A stretch of DNA of 64,000 nt. Source: Paludibaculum fermentans (lineage in GTDB: Bacteria; Acidobacteriota; Terriglobia; Bryobacterales; Bryobacteraceae). Where the stretch lies: positions 1,302,001-1,366,000 of the forward strand of contig NZ_CP063849.1 of assembly GCF_015277775.1 (NCBI RefSeq), in the 5' to 3' direction. The notes under the pieces are model-generated. The model was not told the origin of the DNA. It saw only the letters and a list, made by a program, of their open reading frames with translations, and did no database searches. A program made the translations under genes and the position numbers. The first letter of the stretch is position 1. Every line of letters starts with the position of its first letter. This document shows, piece after piece, positions 9,521-18,156 of this stretch.

Positions 9521-9567
9521 GCGCGGCAGGCCCACGTTCAACGGGCTTGCCGCGCATTCGTTTTTTT
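9521..9567 (+). terminator. Rho-independent terminator of the propionate operon
   Basis: A 13-bp stem (GCGCGGCAGGCCC at 9521-9533 with GGGCTTGCCGCGC at 9543-9555, one G-T type mismatch) has a 9-nt loop and is followed by a seven-T run at 9561-9567. It sits just after the CoA-transferase stop. Confidence 0.92.
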
Positions 9568-9867
9568 GTGGCATGCCTCCGAACCGGCTAGGCTGTCCCC
9601 TCCGGCTGCGGCACTGGCGCAGGGTCCTCAAGGCGATCCGTCGTGCGCGCCACCATTGGCCTGATCTGGCCAGTTCAGTGGAACACAAGATCAGGCAGGG
9701 CGCGGCCGTGGAGGCCACGCTATGCGCGGCAATCACAAACCCCTCGGCCGGCCATTTCTGGCGCGGCAGCTCAGCCCGGATCCTGGGGCCTGGGCGCGCA
9801 ATGTGTAGCACCAATCCGTAACGGGCTCAGGCCGCCCCGCGGAATCGAATAGCATGGTGGAGGCACC
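9568..9867. other. Intergenic region, no gene seen
   Basis: About 300 bp between the operon terminator and the SGNH esterase. Short ORFs here have no family resemblance or ribosome-binding site. GGAGG at about 9857 serves the next gene. No repeat or RNA motif was recognised. Confidence 0.5.
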
Positions 9868-10611
9868 ATGAAACTCACATTCCTCCTGCTCGCCTGCGCC
9901 GCCGTACTTTCCGCCCAAACCCCCGCCGCCGAACCCACCGAACTCTCAAAGCTCAAGACCACCGTCGATCGCCAGGAGCGCACGCTCAAGGACTGGCCCA
10001 ACCTCAATCGCTACCGGGCCGAAAACGCCACCGTCGTCGCGCCCGTGGCCGGTGAGGAGCGCGTCGTCTTCATGGGCGATTCCATCACCGATGGCTGGGG
10101 CCGCCGCTATGGCAAGTTCTTCCCCGGCAAGCCGTACATCAATCGCGGCATCAGCGGCCAGACCACTCCGCAGATGTTGCTGCGCTTCCGCGCCGATGTC
10201 ATCGAGCTGCACCCGAAAGTCGTCGTGATTCTCGCCGGCACCAACGACATCTCCGGCAACACCGGTCCCATGACGCTGAAAGAAACCGAGGCCAACCTGA
10301 TGTCGATGGCGGAACTCGCCCGCGCCAACGGCATCCGGGTCGTCCTCTCCGCCTTACTGCCCACCTGCGACTACATCCGCCCGCAGACGGATCGCCGGCC
10401 CAACGAGAAGATCCGCGAACTGAACATCTGGATGCGCGGCTACGCTGCCGGTACCGGCGCTGTCTTCCTCGACTACTTCACGCCCTCCCTCGACGACAAG
10501 CAGGTCCTCAAAAAGGAGCTCACCTACGATGGCCTGCACCCGAACGAGGCAGGCTACGAAGTGATGGGACCCCTGGCCCAGAAGGCCATCGACGTCGCCC
10601 TCGCGAAGTAG
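9868..10611 (+). CDS. Exported SGNH/GDSL-family esterase
   Basis: 247 residues with a signal peptide (MKLTFLLLACAAVLSAQ). SGNH blocks are intact: FMGDSITDGW (Ser nucleophile), NRGISGQTT (Gly), GTNDISG (Asn) and DGLHPNEAGY (catalytic Asp/His). Family members deacetylate or de-esterify carbohydrates, lipids or platelet-activating-factor-type substrates; the substrate cannot be read from sequence. ATG 9868 has GGAGG 6 bp upstream. It ends 7 bp before a second secreted esterase, suggesting a two-gene unit for removing ester groups from plant polysaccharide. Confidence 0.9.
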   Translation: MKLTFLLLACAAVLSAQTPAAEPTELSKLKTTVDRQERTLKDWPNLNRYRAENATVVAPVAGEERVVFMGDSITDGWGRRYGKFFPGKPYINRGISGQTTPQMLLRFRADVIELHPKVVVILAGTNDISGNTGPMTLKETEANLMSMAELARANGIRVVLSALLPTCDYIRPQTDRRPNEKIRELNIWMRGYAAGTGAVFLDYFTPSLDDKQVLKKELTYDGLHPNEAGYEVMGPLAQKAIDVALAK

Positions 10612-10618
10612 GCCATCC

Positions 10619-12799
10619 ATGCGGTACACGCTGCTCGCGCTCATCGGCTCTCTGGCCACGGCCTCCGCCCAGCCGCAACAGGATCTCGACACCCTGCTGC
10701 GTCTGCTGCCCGCGTCCAATACCAAGATCACCGGCCGCATCAATGCCAGGGACAAGAGCTGGGAAGAGTGGCAGCGCCGCACCGGCGAATTGCCACCCGA
10801 CTTCTCGAAACTGCCCAGGCGGCCGTTCCTGCCGGATCCGCTTGTTGACGTCAAGACGGGAGCCGCGATCCACACCCGGGCGGAGTGGGCTGCCCAGCGC
10901 GAGCACGTCCGGGCCCTCTACGAGCAGTGGGTCTTTGGCCGCATCCCACCCAAGCCCTCCAACCTGAAGGTCACAGTTCAGCGCGAGTCCAAGGACGGCG
11001 CGCTGACCATCCGCGAAGTCCTGCTGGAGTTTGGTCCGGAGCACAAGGCCCGGCTCCACGTGCAGCTCATCCTTCCGCCCGGCAAGGGGCCGTTCCCTGT
11101 CTTCCTGACGAATCATCCGCGCACCCGCGCTTGGGTGAACACAGCGGTGCGCCGCGGCTACATCGGAGCCATCTACCAGGCGATGGACCCGGTCTATGGC
11201 TTTGAGGACGACAGCGAGACGTTTATCGAGGCTTATCCCGACTACGACTTCTCCTGCCTCGCCCGCTGGGCCTGGGCCGGCATGCGCGCCGTCGATTTCC
11301 TGCAGACCGTGCCGGAGGTCGACAAGGCCCGCATCGCCATCAGCGGGCATTCGCGCAACGGCAAGCAGGCGCTGCTGGCCGCGGCTCTCGACGAACGCAT
11401 CGGCGCCATTGCGCTCTCCAGCGGCAACACCGGGGAAGGGAATCCGTGGCGCTTCACTACCGACGCGTTCTACAACGAGAGCCTGGACGGCATCACCACC
11501 AACTTCCCGCACTGGTTCCACCCGCGCCTGCGCTTCTTCTCGGGCCGCGAGGATCAGCTGCCCATCGACCAGAATCTGCTGATGGCGATGGTGGCTCCCC
11601 GAGGCCTGCTGCTGGCGTCCGCCTATTCGGAAGGGCAGGGCGCTCCGTTTGGGTTTGAACAGGCCTACCGCAGCGTCAAGCGCGTGTACGATTGGTTCGG
11701 AACGCCCGGCAAGGTCGGCCTCTCCCTACGCGCGGGCGAGCACCCCACCACCGCGGAAGACATCGAGAAGTACGTCGACTTCTTCGACCTCGCCTTCGGC
11801 CGCACCAATGGCAAGCCGCCGGAGACGTGGGTGCTCGGCTACGATTTCGATACCTGGAAGCGGCTCAGCGGGGAAACCGCGGCCAAACCCGGTCCGGATC
11901 CCCTCCGCTACCTTCTCGGCGACGAGCCCGCCGGCCTCACTTACCCGGCCGCCAGCGCAGTCAAGGCTTCGGCGTTCTCCAGCGACGGCTGGCTCGCTGA
12001 CCTCTACCACCGCCCCCTCCAGATCGCCGGAGCCAAATATGCGCCCATCGCGTTTGGCGATGATCTCAAGGCGGATCTCTACCTGCCTGCCTCCCGCGTG
12101 GCCCAGGGCCAGCGCGTACCCGTCGTCATCTGGCTGCACCCCTACAGCCACTCCACTGGCTACTCCCGGCAGGGCCGCCGCCCCATAGAGGAGTTCGTGA
12201 AGCGTGGCTTCGCCGTCCTGGCGTTCGACCAGATCGGCTTCGGTACCCGCATTCACCAGCAGCTCGACTTCTACCGACGCTACCCGCACTGGTCGCTGCT
12301 CGGCAAGATGGTGGCCGATACGCGCGCCGCCGTCGCCGCCATGCGCAGCCTGGATGTGATCGATCCCGGCAAAGTTTATCTGGCCGGATTCTCCCTGGGC
12401 GCCCGGGTCGCCTTGTGGACCGCCGCACAGGAGCCCGCCGTCACCGGCATTGCCATGGTGGGCGGCTTCCAACCCTTGAAGCTCTCCACGCCGGACGACG
12501 GCTCAGAGGGGATCCGCCACTTCTCCCACTTGCACGGCCTGATGCCGCGCATGGGCTTCTACCTCGGCAAAGAAGCGCAGTTGCCCGCCGACGAGAGCGA
12601 CGTGCTGTCGCGCCTCGGCTCGCGCCCGGTCTTCCTGATCAGCGGCACTCTCGACCACTACGCGCCGGTCGATCAGGTGCGCCGCGGAGTGGCCGGCCGC
12701 TCGAATGTGAAGCTTCTGACCCCGGAAGACTTTCACCGTGACACGCCCGCCAGCATCACGGCCACGGCCGACTGGCTGGCGGCCCAGGCACAGAAATAG
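10619..12799 (+). CDS. Exported two-domain esterase: CE15-like glucuronoyl esterase plus second alpha/beta hydrolase
   Basis: 726 residues with a signal peptide (to about residue 18). The first half (about 60-400) resembles CE15 glucuronoyl esterases: nucleophile motif GHSRNGKQALLAAALDERIG and downstream NFPHWFHPRLRFF and GEHPTTAED. The second half (about 470-720) is an independent alpha/beta hydrolase with HPYSHSTGYSRQG and nucleophile elbow AGFSLGARVAL, then ISGTLDHYAPV and FHRDTP for the Asp and His. CE15 enzymes cut the ester between glucuronoxylan and lignin; the second half could be an acetyl or related esterase, which is inference. It lies 7 bp after the SGNH esterase and converges on psuG. 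Confidence 0.85.
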   Translation: MRYTLLALIGSLATASAQPQQDLDTLLRLLPASNTKITGRINARDKSWEEWQRRTGELPPDFSKLPRRPFLPDPLVDVKTGAAIHTRAEWAAQREHVRALYEQWVFGRIPPKPSNLKVTVQRESKDGALTIREVLLEFGPEHKARLHVQLILPPGKGPFPVFLTNHPRTRAWVNTAVRRGYIGAIYQAMDPVYGFEDDSETFIEAYPDYDFSCLARWAWAGMRAVDFLQTVPEVDKARIAISGHSRNGKQALLAAALDERIGAIALSSGNTGEGNPWRFTTDAFYNESLDGITTNFPHWFHPRLRFFSGREDQLPIDQNLLMAMVAPRGLLLASAYSEGQGAPFGFEQAYRSVKRVYDWFGTPGKVGLSLRAGEHPTTAEDIEKYVDFFDLAFGRTNGKPPETWVLGYDFDTWKRLSGETAAKPGPDPLRYLLGDEPAGLTYPAASAVKASAFSSDGWLADLYHRPLQIAGAKYAPIAFGDDLKADLYLPASRVAQGQRVPVVIWLHPYSHSTGYSRQGRRPIEEFVKRGFAVLAFDQIGFGTRIHQQLDFYRRYPHWSLLGKMVADTRAAVAAMRSLDVIDPGKVYLAGFSLGARVALWTAAQEPAVTGIAMVGGFQPLKLSTPDDGSEGIRHFSHLHGLMPRMGFYLGKEAQLPADESDVLSRLGSRPVFLISGTLDHYAPVDQVRRGVAGRSNVKLLTPEDFHRDTPASITATADWLAAQAQK

Positions 12800-12801
12800 C
12801 T

Positions 12802-13716
12802 CTACGGCAAGTCCATCGAGCCAAGAGCCGCTGCGATCCGCGCCCCCACCCGGGCGTTGTTCTTGATCAGCGCGATGTTGCTTTCCAGGCTCCGCCCGCC
12901 TGTGAGTTCTTTGATCTTGGAGAGCAGGAACGGGGTCAGCGCCTTGCCCCTGATCCCCGCGGCCTCCGCCTGCTCCAGCGCTCCGTGAATGGCAGCCCGG
13001 GTCACTTCTTCCGGCAGGGCCTGCTCCTCCGGCAACGGCACAGCCACCAGCAGTCCGCCGTCCAGCCCCAACCTGCGCTTGGCTGCAAAGACGCTTGCCA
13101 CCTCTTCCGCGTCATCCACTCGCCAGCCGCTGCTGAACCCACTGCGTCTCGAGTAGAACAGCGGAAACTGGTCACTGCCCCAGGTCGCCACCGGTACGCG
13201 CTGCGTCTCCAGCCATTCCAAGGTCGCGCCGATATCCATGAACGCCTTGGCGCCGGCGCACACCGTGATCACCGGGTAGCCGGCGATCGCAGGCAGATCC
13301 GCTGAGATATCGAAGTCCCTGGAAGCATGCGGACCCACTGCCCCGATTCCGCCCGTCACGAAAACCCGGATCCCCGCCGCCGCCGCGATGGCGATACTCG
13401 CACCGGCCGTGACCGCCGCATTTCGACCCTGCGCCACCGCCAGCGGGATATCCCGCTCGCACGCTTTCAACACGCCCGGCTCCGAACCCATCCGCCGGAT
13501 CTCCGCCTCGCTCAAGCCCACGATGATGCGGCCATCCAGGATCCCCAGCGTCGCCGGAGTCGCGCCTTGCGCCGCGACAATCGACTCCACCTCCAGCGCC
13601 GTCTCCACATTCACGGGATACGGCATGCCATGCGCGATGATCGTGGACTCCAGCGCCACCACGGGCAGCTTCGCCCCCCGCACGCGCGGCGCAATCCACA
13701 GTTGATCGGACTTCAT
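12802..13716 (-). CDS. psuG: Pseudouridine-5'-phosphate glycosidase
   Basis: 304 residues from ATG 13716. It reversibly splits pseudouridine 5'-phosphate into uracil and ribose 5-phosphate. Family signatures are present: VVALESTIIAHGMPYP, FVTGGIGAVG, VCAGAKAFMDIGATLEWLET (catalytic Lys) and a C-terminal LTPFLLSKIKELTGG. The chosen ATG overlaps the gluQRS stop as ATGA, suggesting translational coupling; another ATG at 13734 would add six residues and has a weak GGAA upstream. No pseudouridine kinase gene is adjacent. Confidence 0.93.
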   Translation of the reverse strand: MKSDQLWIAPRVRGAKLPVVALESTIIAHGMPYPVNVETALEVESIVAAQGATPATLGILDGRIIVGLSEAEIRRMGSEPGVLKACERDIPLAVAQGRNAAVTAGASIAIAAAAGIRVFVTGGIGAVGPHASRDFDISADLPAIAGYPVITVCAGAKAFMDIGATLEWLETQRVPVATWGSDQFPLFYSRRSGFSSGWRVDDAEEVASVFAAKRRLGLDGGLLVAVPLPEEQALPEEVTRAAIHGALEQAEAAGIRGKALTPFLLSKIKELTGGRSLESNIALIKNNARVGARIAAALGSMDLP

Positions 13717-14558
13717 CCCCTCAGGATGGCCCATTTCAACAGTTCCGCGTGCGACAAGCCTTCCGGCGGATCCAGCCCCAGGAACCGCAGAGCCTCCTCG
13801 ATGGCGGGCCCGGGCCGTGTCGAATCCACAGGGGCGGCCCCGGTCTGTTTACTCAGCTTCTCCCCGGCGGCGTTGCGAACCACCGGAACGTGCAGGTAGC
13901 GCGGCTCCGGATGTCCCAGCCGCCTCTGCAGGTAGATCTGCCGAGGAGTGGAGGCCAGCAGGTCCTCCCCGCGCACGACATCCGTAATCCCCTGGTCCGC
14001 GTCATCCACCACCACGGCGAGTTGATAGGCGAAGAACCCATCGGCCCGCCGCAGGACGAAGTCCCCCACCTCCGCCAGCAGATTCTGTTCCTGCGGACCC
14101 ATTGCCCGGTCGGTAAACCTGACCGCCTCATCCGGCACCCGCACCCGCCACGCCCGCGCCGCGCGCCCTTCTGGCAGCCCGTTCCGGCACGTCCCCGGAT
14201 ACGGCTTCTCGCCACTGGCCGCAACCGTGATGGCCGAGTCCGCGATCTCCTTCCGCGTACATCCGCAAGGGAAGACCTGCCCGGCTGTCCGCAATCGCTC
14301 CAGCGCGGCGCGGTACAGCTCTTTCCGCTGGCTCTGGTACACCACCGGCCCGTCCCAGGTCAGCCCGAACGCCTCCAGCGTGCGCAGGATCTCGTCCGCC
14401 GCGCCGGGCACGCTGCGCGGCTCATCCACGTCCTCCATCCGCACCAGCCACGCGCCGCCTGCCCGGCGCGCGTCGACATAGCTGGCCACGGCCGCTACCA
14501 GCGATCCCTGGTGCAGCGGACCCGTCGGCGAAGGTGCGAATCGTCCTCGATACGGCAT
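13713..14558 (-). CDS. gluQRS: Glutamyl-Q tRNA(Asp) synthetase
   Basis: 281 residues from ATG 14558, the start that gives the family N-terminus MPYRGRFAPSPTGPLHQGSL; the upstream in-frame ATG at 14591 adds only a non-family peptide. The HIGH-like motif is HQGS and the KMSKS-like motif is EKLSKQTGA. A Cys-rich zinc region (FPCGCTRKE) is present and the anticodon-binding domain is absent, as in GluQRS. The enzyme attaches glutamate to queuosine at position 34 of tRNA(Asp). Together with psuG it makes a small tRNA-modification/nucleoside unit. Confidence 0.93.
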   Translation of the reverse strand: MPYRGRFAPSPTGPLHQGSLVAAVASYVDARRAGGAWLVRMEDVDEPRSVPGAADEILRTLEAFGLTWDGPVVYQSQRKELYRAALERLRTAGQVFPCGCTRKEIADSAITVAASGEKPYPGTCRNGLPEGRAARAWRVRVPDEAVRFTDRAMGPQEQNLLAEVGDFVLRRADGFFAYQLAVVVDDADQGITDVVRGEDLLASTPRQIYLQRRLGHPEPRYLHVPVVRNAAGEKLSKQTGAAPVDSTRPGPAIEEALRFLGLDPPEGLSHAELLKWAILRG

Positions 14559-14730
14559 GCAGGGCGGCCCCGTTCCGGCCGCTCCCCACATTGTCCCAAA
14601 GCCCGCCCCGCAGCCGCGCGAAGCTCGTGGGAATGCCCCCGCCGCATGCTGTAAACTCGTCGGAAGTGGGTGCTTTCAGGCCGTCCAACCCGTGCACCCT
14701 CCACCCGTGCGTTGAAGGGAAGGGTCCGTC

Positions 14731-17385
14731 ATGAAAGTCCGCTCCGCCTGTCTTGCCGCCGTCTGCCTGCTGGGCACGCTGCCCGTTGCCACCGCCCAAC
14801 AGGAGGCGACACCCCCGGCCGGAAACTACAGCGCCGACCGTCCCGTCGACTTCCTCCACATGAAGCTCGAATACCGCTTCACCGCCAAGGAAATCGCTGA
14901 ACGAGTCGCCGAAGGCCGCGTCACCTTCACCCTTACGCCGATCGCCCAACCGGTCCGCTCCCTGCGTCTCGATGCGGTGGACATGCGGATCCTCGACACC
15001 CAGGTCAACGGCGAGACCGTCACGTTCAGCTACGACGACAAGTCCCTCGAAATCCCCTTCGCCGCCCCGGTCGAGCCCGGCCGCAACGTCGATGTCACCG
15101 TGCACTTCCGCGTCGAGCGCCCCGATCGCGGTCTCCACTTCATCCTCCCCAACGCCAACGACCCCCAGAAACAGACCGTCGTCTACACCATGGGCGAAGG
15201 CATGGACGCCCGCCACTGGCTGCCCGCCCACGACTGGCCGAACGAGCGCTGGACCTCCGACCTGCTCATCACCGTGCCCAAGGGCTTCTCCGCCGTTTCC
15301 GTCGGCAAACTGGTAGGTTCCACTCCGGCCGGCGACGACGTCACATGGCACTGGAAAAGCGACCAGCCCACGGACCCGCACATGCTCGGCTTCGCCGTCG
15401 GCCGCTACGTCAAGCTCGAGAACACCTGGCGCGGGCGCCCGGTCCTCGCCTTCGTCCCCGCCGGCAAAGAGGCCGCGGGCCGTTACACCTTCCGCCGCGT
15501 GAACCAGATCCTCGACTTCTACTCCGAGCTCACGGGCGTCGAGTATCCTTACGACTCCTTCGCCCACGCCGCCGTCACCGACCATCATCACCGCGGCATG
15601 GAACACGCCGGCTTCTCCATGATCGATCCGGCCATGTTCAGCACCGGACCCAACGACGATGGCCTGGAGCCGCTGGAGCCCGGCTGGCCCGGTTACACCA
15701 TCGAGACCAACCTCGTTGCCCACATGCTCGCCCATAGCTGGTTCGGCGGCATCGCCAGTTACCGCAACGCCTCCCAGGGCTGGCTGAACGAGGGCTTCGG
15801 AACCTACCTCCACATGCAATGGGCCGGCCACGCCGACAATGAGGCCGTCTTTCTCTCTCTCATGCGCGGAGCCGCCCAGGGCCTCTCCTTCACCGACTCC
15901 AGCGAAACCGGACGTCCCATGGTCTGGCGGCAGTTCAACCAACCCATGGAGGTTTTCCAGTACGATGGCGGCAAGATCTATTGGAAGGGTGCCTGGATCG
16001 TCCACATGCTGCGCAGCCAGCTCGGCGACAAGGTCTTCTGGGGCGCGGTCAAAAACTACTTGAACGATCATCGCTGGGGCAGCGTGGAAACGGCGGATCT
16101 GCGCCGCGCGTTGGAAAAGGAATCGGGCCGCGACCTCGAGCGCTTCTTCGATCAATGGGTCTACGGCAAGGGTATCCCGCGCCTCAAGGCCGCCTACCGC
16201 TGGGATCCCGTGAAGAAGTCCGCCACTCTCACCCTGCAGCAGACACAACGAATTGCCGCTGACAGTCCCGTCTTCAACCTCCCCATCGAGTTGTACTTCC
16301 GCGTCGCCGGCAAGGACGAGTGGCGCACTGTGGAACTGGACCGCGCTACGCAGGACTACCCGTTCTCCTTCGACTCCGCCCCCGAGGCCTTCGCCATCGA
16401 CGCCCACGGCAAGCTGCTCTCCACTCTCACGGTGGAAACCCCGCGCGCCATGCTCGAATGGCTCGCCACCAGCGGACCCACGCCCCTGGCCCAGATCCGC
16501 GCAGCCGAGGCGCTCGGCACCCAGACGGCCAGTTCCTCCACCGCCGCCCTTTCCCGCCTGCTGCTCTCACCGACCGCCCTCTGGCCGGTCCGCCAGGTCG
16601 CGGCGACGGCCCTGGGCCGCCTCCAGATGCCCGAGGCCGCGCAGGCTCTCCTCGATGCGGAGAACTCCGGCATCGCCGATCCGAGAGTGCTCAGCGCCGT
16701 CCTGGCCGCGCTATCGGCCTATCCCTTCAACACGCCCGCCCACCAGGTTCTCCTCCGCTACGCCGCGGCCAGCCCGGTCGACAAGCTCCAGGCGATGGCC
16801 GCCCGCCAGTTGGGCCGCATGAAGGCCTCCCCTGAACTCCAGAAGGCTAGCCTGGCGCTGCTGGTGAACACGGCGAAGTCCTCGCCCCGGCCCATGGTCC
16901 GCGTCGCCGCCATCCAGTCGCTGGAACAGGCGGACGCCATCTCCGCCTACGACACTCTCTCAGACCTGGCTACCAAGCCGGGCGATCCCAACATCCGCAG
17001 CCGCGCCATCACGGCCCTGGGCGTGTTGGGCCGCGATGAGAAGCTCCGCGAGCGCACGTTCATCGCGCTCTGCGGGTGGCTCGACGATCCCGACTACGCT
17101 GTCCGTCCCTCGGCCGCCCGTGCCCTCGGCCGCCTGGGTGATGCACGAGCCCTGGGGCAGCTCACCACCGCGGCCGGCAGCCCGCGTACTGTGCTGGAGA
17201 AGGAAGCCCTGGAAGGCGCGCTCCGCAGCTTGCGCACTGCCCCCGATCCGCGCGTGTTGCCCGCGGGCGTGGTCGACCGCCTGGCCAGTATGGAGAAGGA
17301 GAATGCGCAGTTGAAAGAGCGTCTGGCGGATGTCACAAAGCGCCTGGGTGCGCTGGAATCGAAGAAAGAGACGCCCGCGAAGTAA
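14731..17385 (+). CDS. Exported M1-family peptidase homologue with HEAT repeats; catalytic Glu replaced
   Basis: 884 residues with signal peptide (cleavage near residue 22). Residues 40-570 are M1 aminopeptidase-like. The zinc-binding histidines H331 and H335 and third ligand E354 (WLNEGFGTY, 18 residues on) are intact, but HExxH reads HMLAH, so the general-base Glu is Met332; the GAMEN exopeptidase loop is also degenerate (HHRGMEHAG). The proton-donor Tyr region (KIYWKGAWIVHML) remains. Residues about 590-850 are HEAT-like repeats and the tail (MEKENAQLKERLADVTKRLG) is a coiled coil. It most likely binds peptides or proteins at the cell surface rather than cutting them. The codons cac atg ctc gcc cat at 15721 leave no frameshift ambiguity. 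Confidence 0.88.
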   Translation: MKVRSACLAAVCLLGTLPVATAQQEATPPAGNYSADRPVDFLHMKLEYRFTAKEIAERVAEGRVTFTLTPIAQPVRSLRLDAVDMRILDTQVNGETVTFSYDDKSLEIPFAAPVEPGRNVDVTVHFRVERPDRGLHFILPNANDPQKQTVVYTMGEGMDARHWLPAHDWPNERWTSDLLITVPKGFSAVSVGKLVGSTPAGDDVTWHWKSDQPTDPHMLGFAVGRYVKLENTWRGRPVLAFVPAGKEAAGRYTFRRVNQILDFYSELTGVEYPYDSFAHAAVTDHHHRGMEHAGFSMIDPAMFSTGPNDDGLEPLEPGWPGYTIETNLVAHMLAHSWFGGIASYRNASQGWLNEGFGTYLHMQWAGHADNEAVFLSLMRGAAQGLSFTDSSETGRPMVWRQFNQPMEVFQYDGGKIYWKGAWIVHMLRSQLGDKVFWGAVKNYLNDHRWGSVETADLRRALEKESGRDLERFFDQWVYGKGIPRLKAAYRWDPVKKSATLTLQQTQRIAADSPVFNLPIELYFRVAGKDEWRTVELDRATQDYPFSFDSAPEAFAIDAHGKLLSTLTVETPRAMLEWLATSGPTPLAQIRAAEALGTQTASSSTAALSRLLLSPTALWPVRQVAATALGRLQMPEAAQALLDAENSGIADPRVLSAVLAALSAYPFNTPAHQVLLRYAAASPVDKLQAMAARQLGRMKASPELQKASLALLVNTAKSSPRPMVRVAAIQSLEQADAISAYDTLSDLATKPGDPNIRSRAITALGVLGRDEKLRERTFIALCGWLDDPDYAVRPSAARALGRLGDARALGQLTTAAGSPRTVLEKEALEGALRSLRTAPDPRVLPAGVVDRLASMEKENAQLKERLADVTKRLGALESKKETPAK

Positions 17386-17393
17386 CGGGCTGC

Positions 17394-18149
17394 TTAGGCG
17401 AGCAGAACCCGCACGCCCTGGGCTTCCAGCATCTGCCGGTGCTCCAGGCTGAGCTCCGTATCGGAGATCACGATGTCGGCCACATCCAGCGGAGCCAGCG
17501 GCACCATCGCCGCCCGGCCGAACTTGGTATGATCGGCCACCAGGATGACGCGCCTTGAGGCTTCGATCATCTTGCGCTCCGATCCCACCAGCAGGGTGTT
17601 GTTGTTGCTGAATCCGGCCTCGGTGACGCCGCCGATGCCCATGATCAGGACATCCGCGCTCACGCTGGCCAGCATCTGCTCGCACAACTGGCCCAGCATC
17701 ACACGCAACCTGGGGTACAGATACCCGCCTGTGAGCGTCAGCTCGATCTGCCGCGACTGTTCAAACACCTCGGCAATCGCCAGTGAATTCGTCAGCACGT
17801 GCAGCGAGCGCGAGACGAGCTCCCGCGCCACGGCTGCCGCCGTCGACCCGCCGTCCAGCAGGATGGTCTGCCCGTCTTCCACCAGGCCTGCCGTGACGCG
17901 CGCAATGCGGCGCTTCTCTTCGGCCATGCGGCCGCTTTGCCACGTGTAGTCGAGTAGTTGGTCGTGCGTCTGCAGCGCCAGCGCGCCGCCGTGCACCCGC
18001 TTCAGGACGCTGTCTTTTTCCAGCAGGCTGAGATCCCGCCGCACCGTCGATTCCGAGGCGTTGAGCAGGCTGCACAGCGTCTCGAGATCGACGAACTCCT
18101 GAGATTCAAGGATCTCCCGGATTTTCAGCAGGCGCCCAGCCGCTTTCAT
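17394..18149 (-). CDS. DeoR-family transcriptional regulator of the microcompartment operon
   Basis: 251 residues. The N-terminal winged helix (LETLCSLLNASESTVRRDLSLLEKD...RVHGGAL) is classic DeoR. The C-terminal sugar-phosphate sensor domain has LDGGSTAAAVAREL, VLTNSLAIAEVF, MGIGGVTEAGFS and ADHTKFGRAA. It starts 7 bp after the aldolase stop and closes the BMC operon, so it is probably an autoregulator. DeoR proteins usually sense phosphorylated sugars, which fits an operon whose aldolase acts on a sugar phosphate. The ligand is inferred. Confidence 0.92.
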   Translation of the reverse strand: MKAAGRLLKIREILESQEFVDLETLCSLLNASESTVRRDLSLLEKDSVLKRVHGGALALQTHDQLLDYTWQSGRMAEEKRRIARVTAGLVEDGQTILLDGGSTAAAVARELVSRSLHVLTNSLAIAEVFEQSRQIELTLTGGYLYPRLRVMLGQLCEQMLASVSADVLIMGIGGVTEAGFSNNNTLLVGSERKMIEASRRVILVADHTKFGRAAMVPLAPLDVADIVISDTELSLEHRQMLEAQGVRVLLA

Positions 18150-18156
18150 TGGGAGA

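Noticed and set aside
9405-9821. 138-codon plus frame over the CoA-transferase end and terminator
   Set aside because: It runs through the transcription terminator and has no ribosome-binding site or family resemblance.
14422-16407. 661-codon antisense frame over gluQRS and the M1 homologue
   Set aside because: Low-complexity Gly/Val/Ala translation, no start signals, fully explained by the genes on the other frames.
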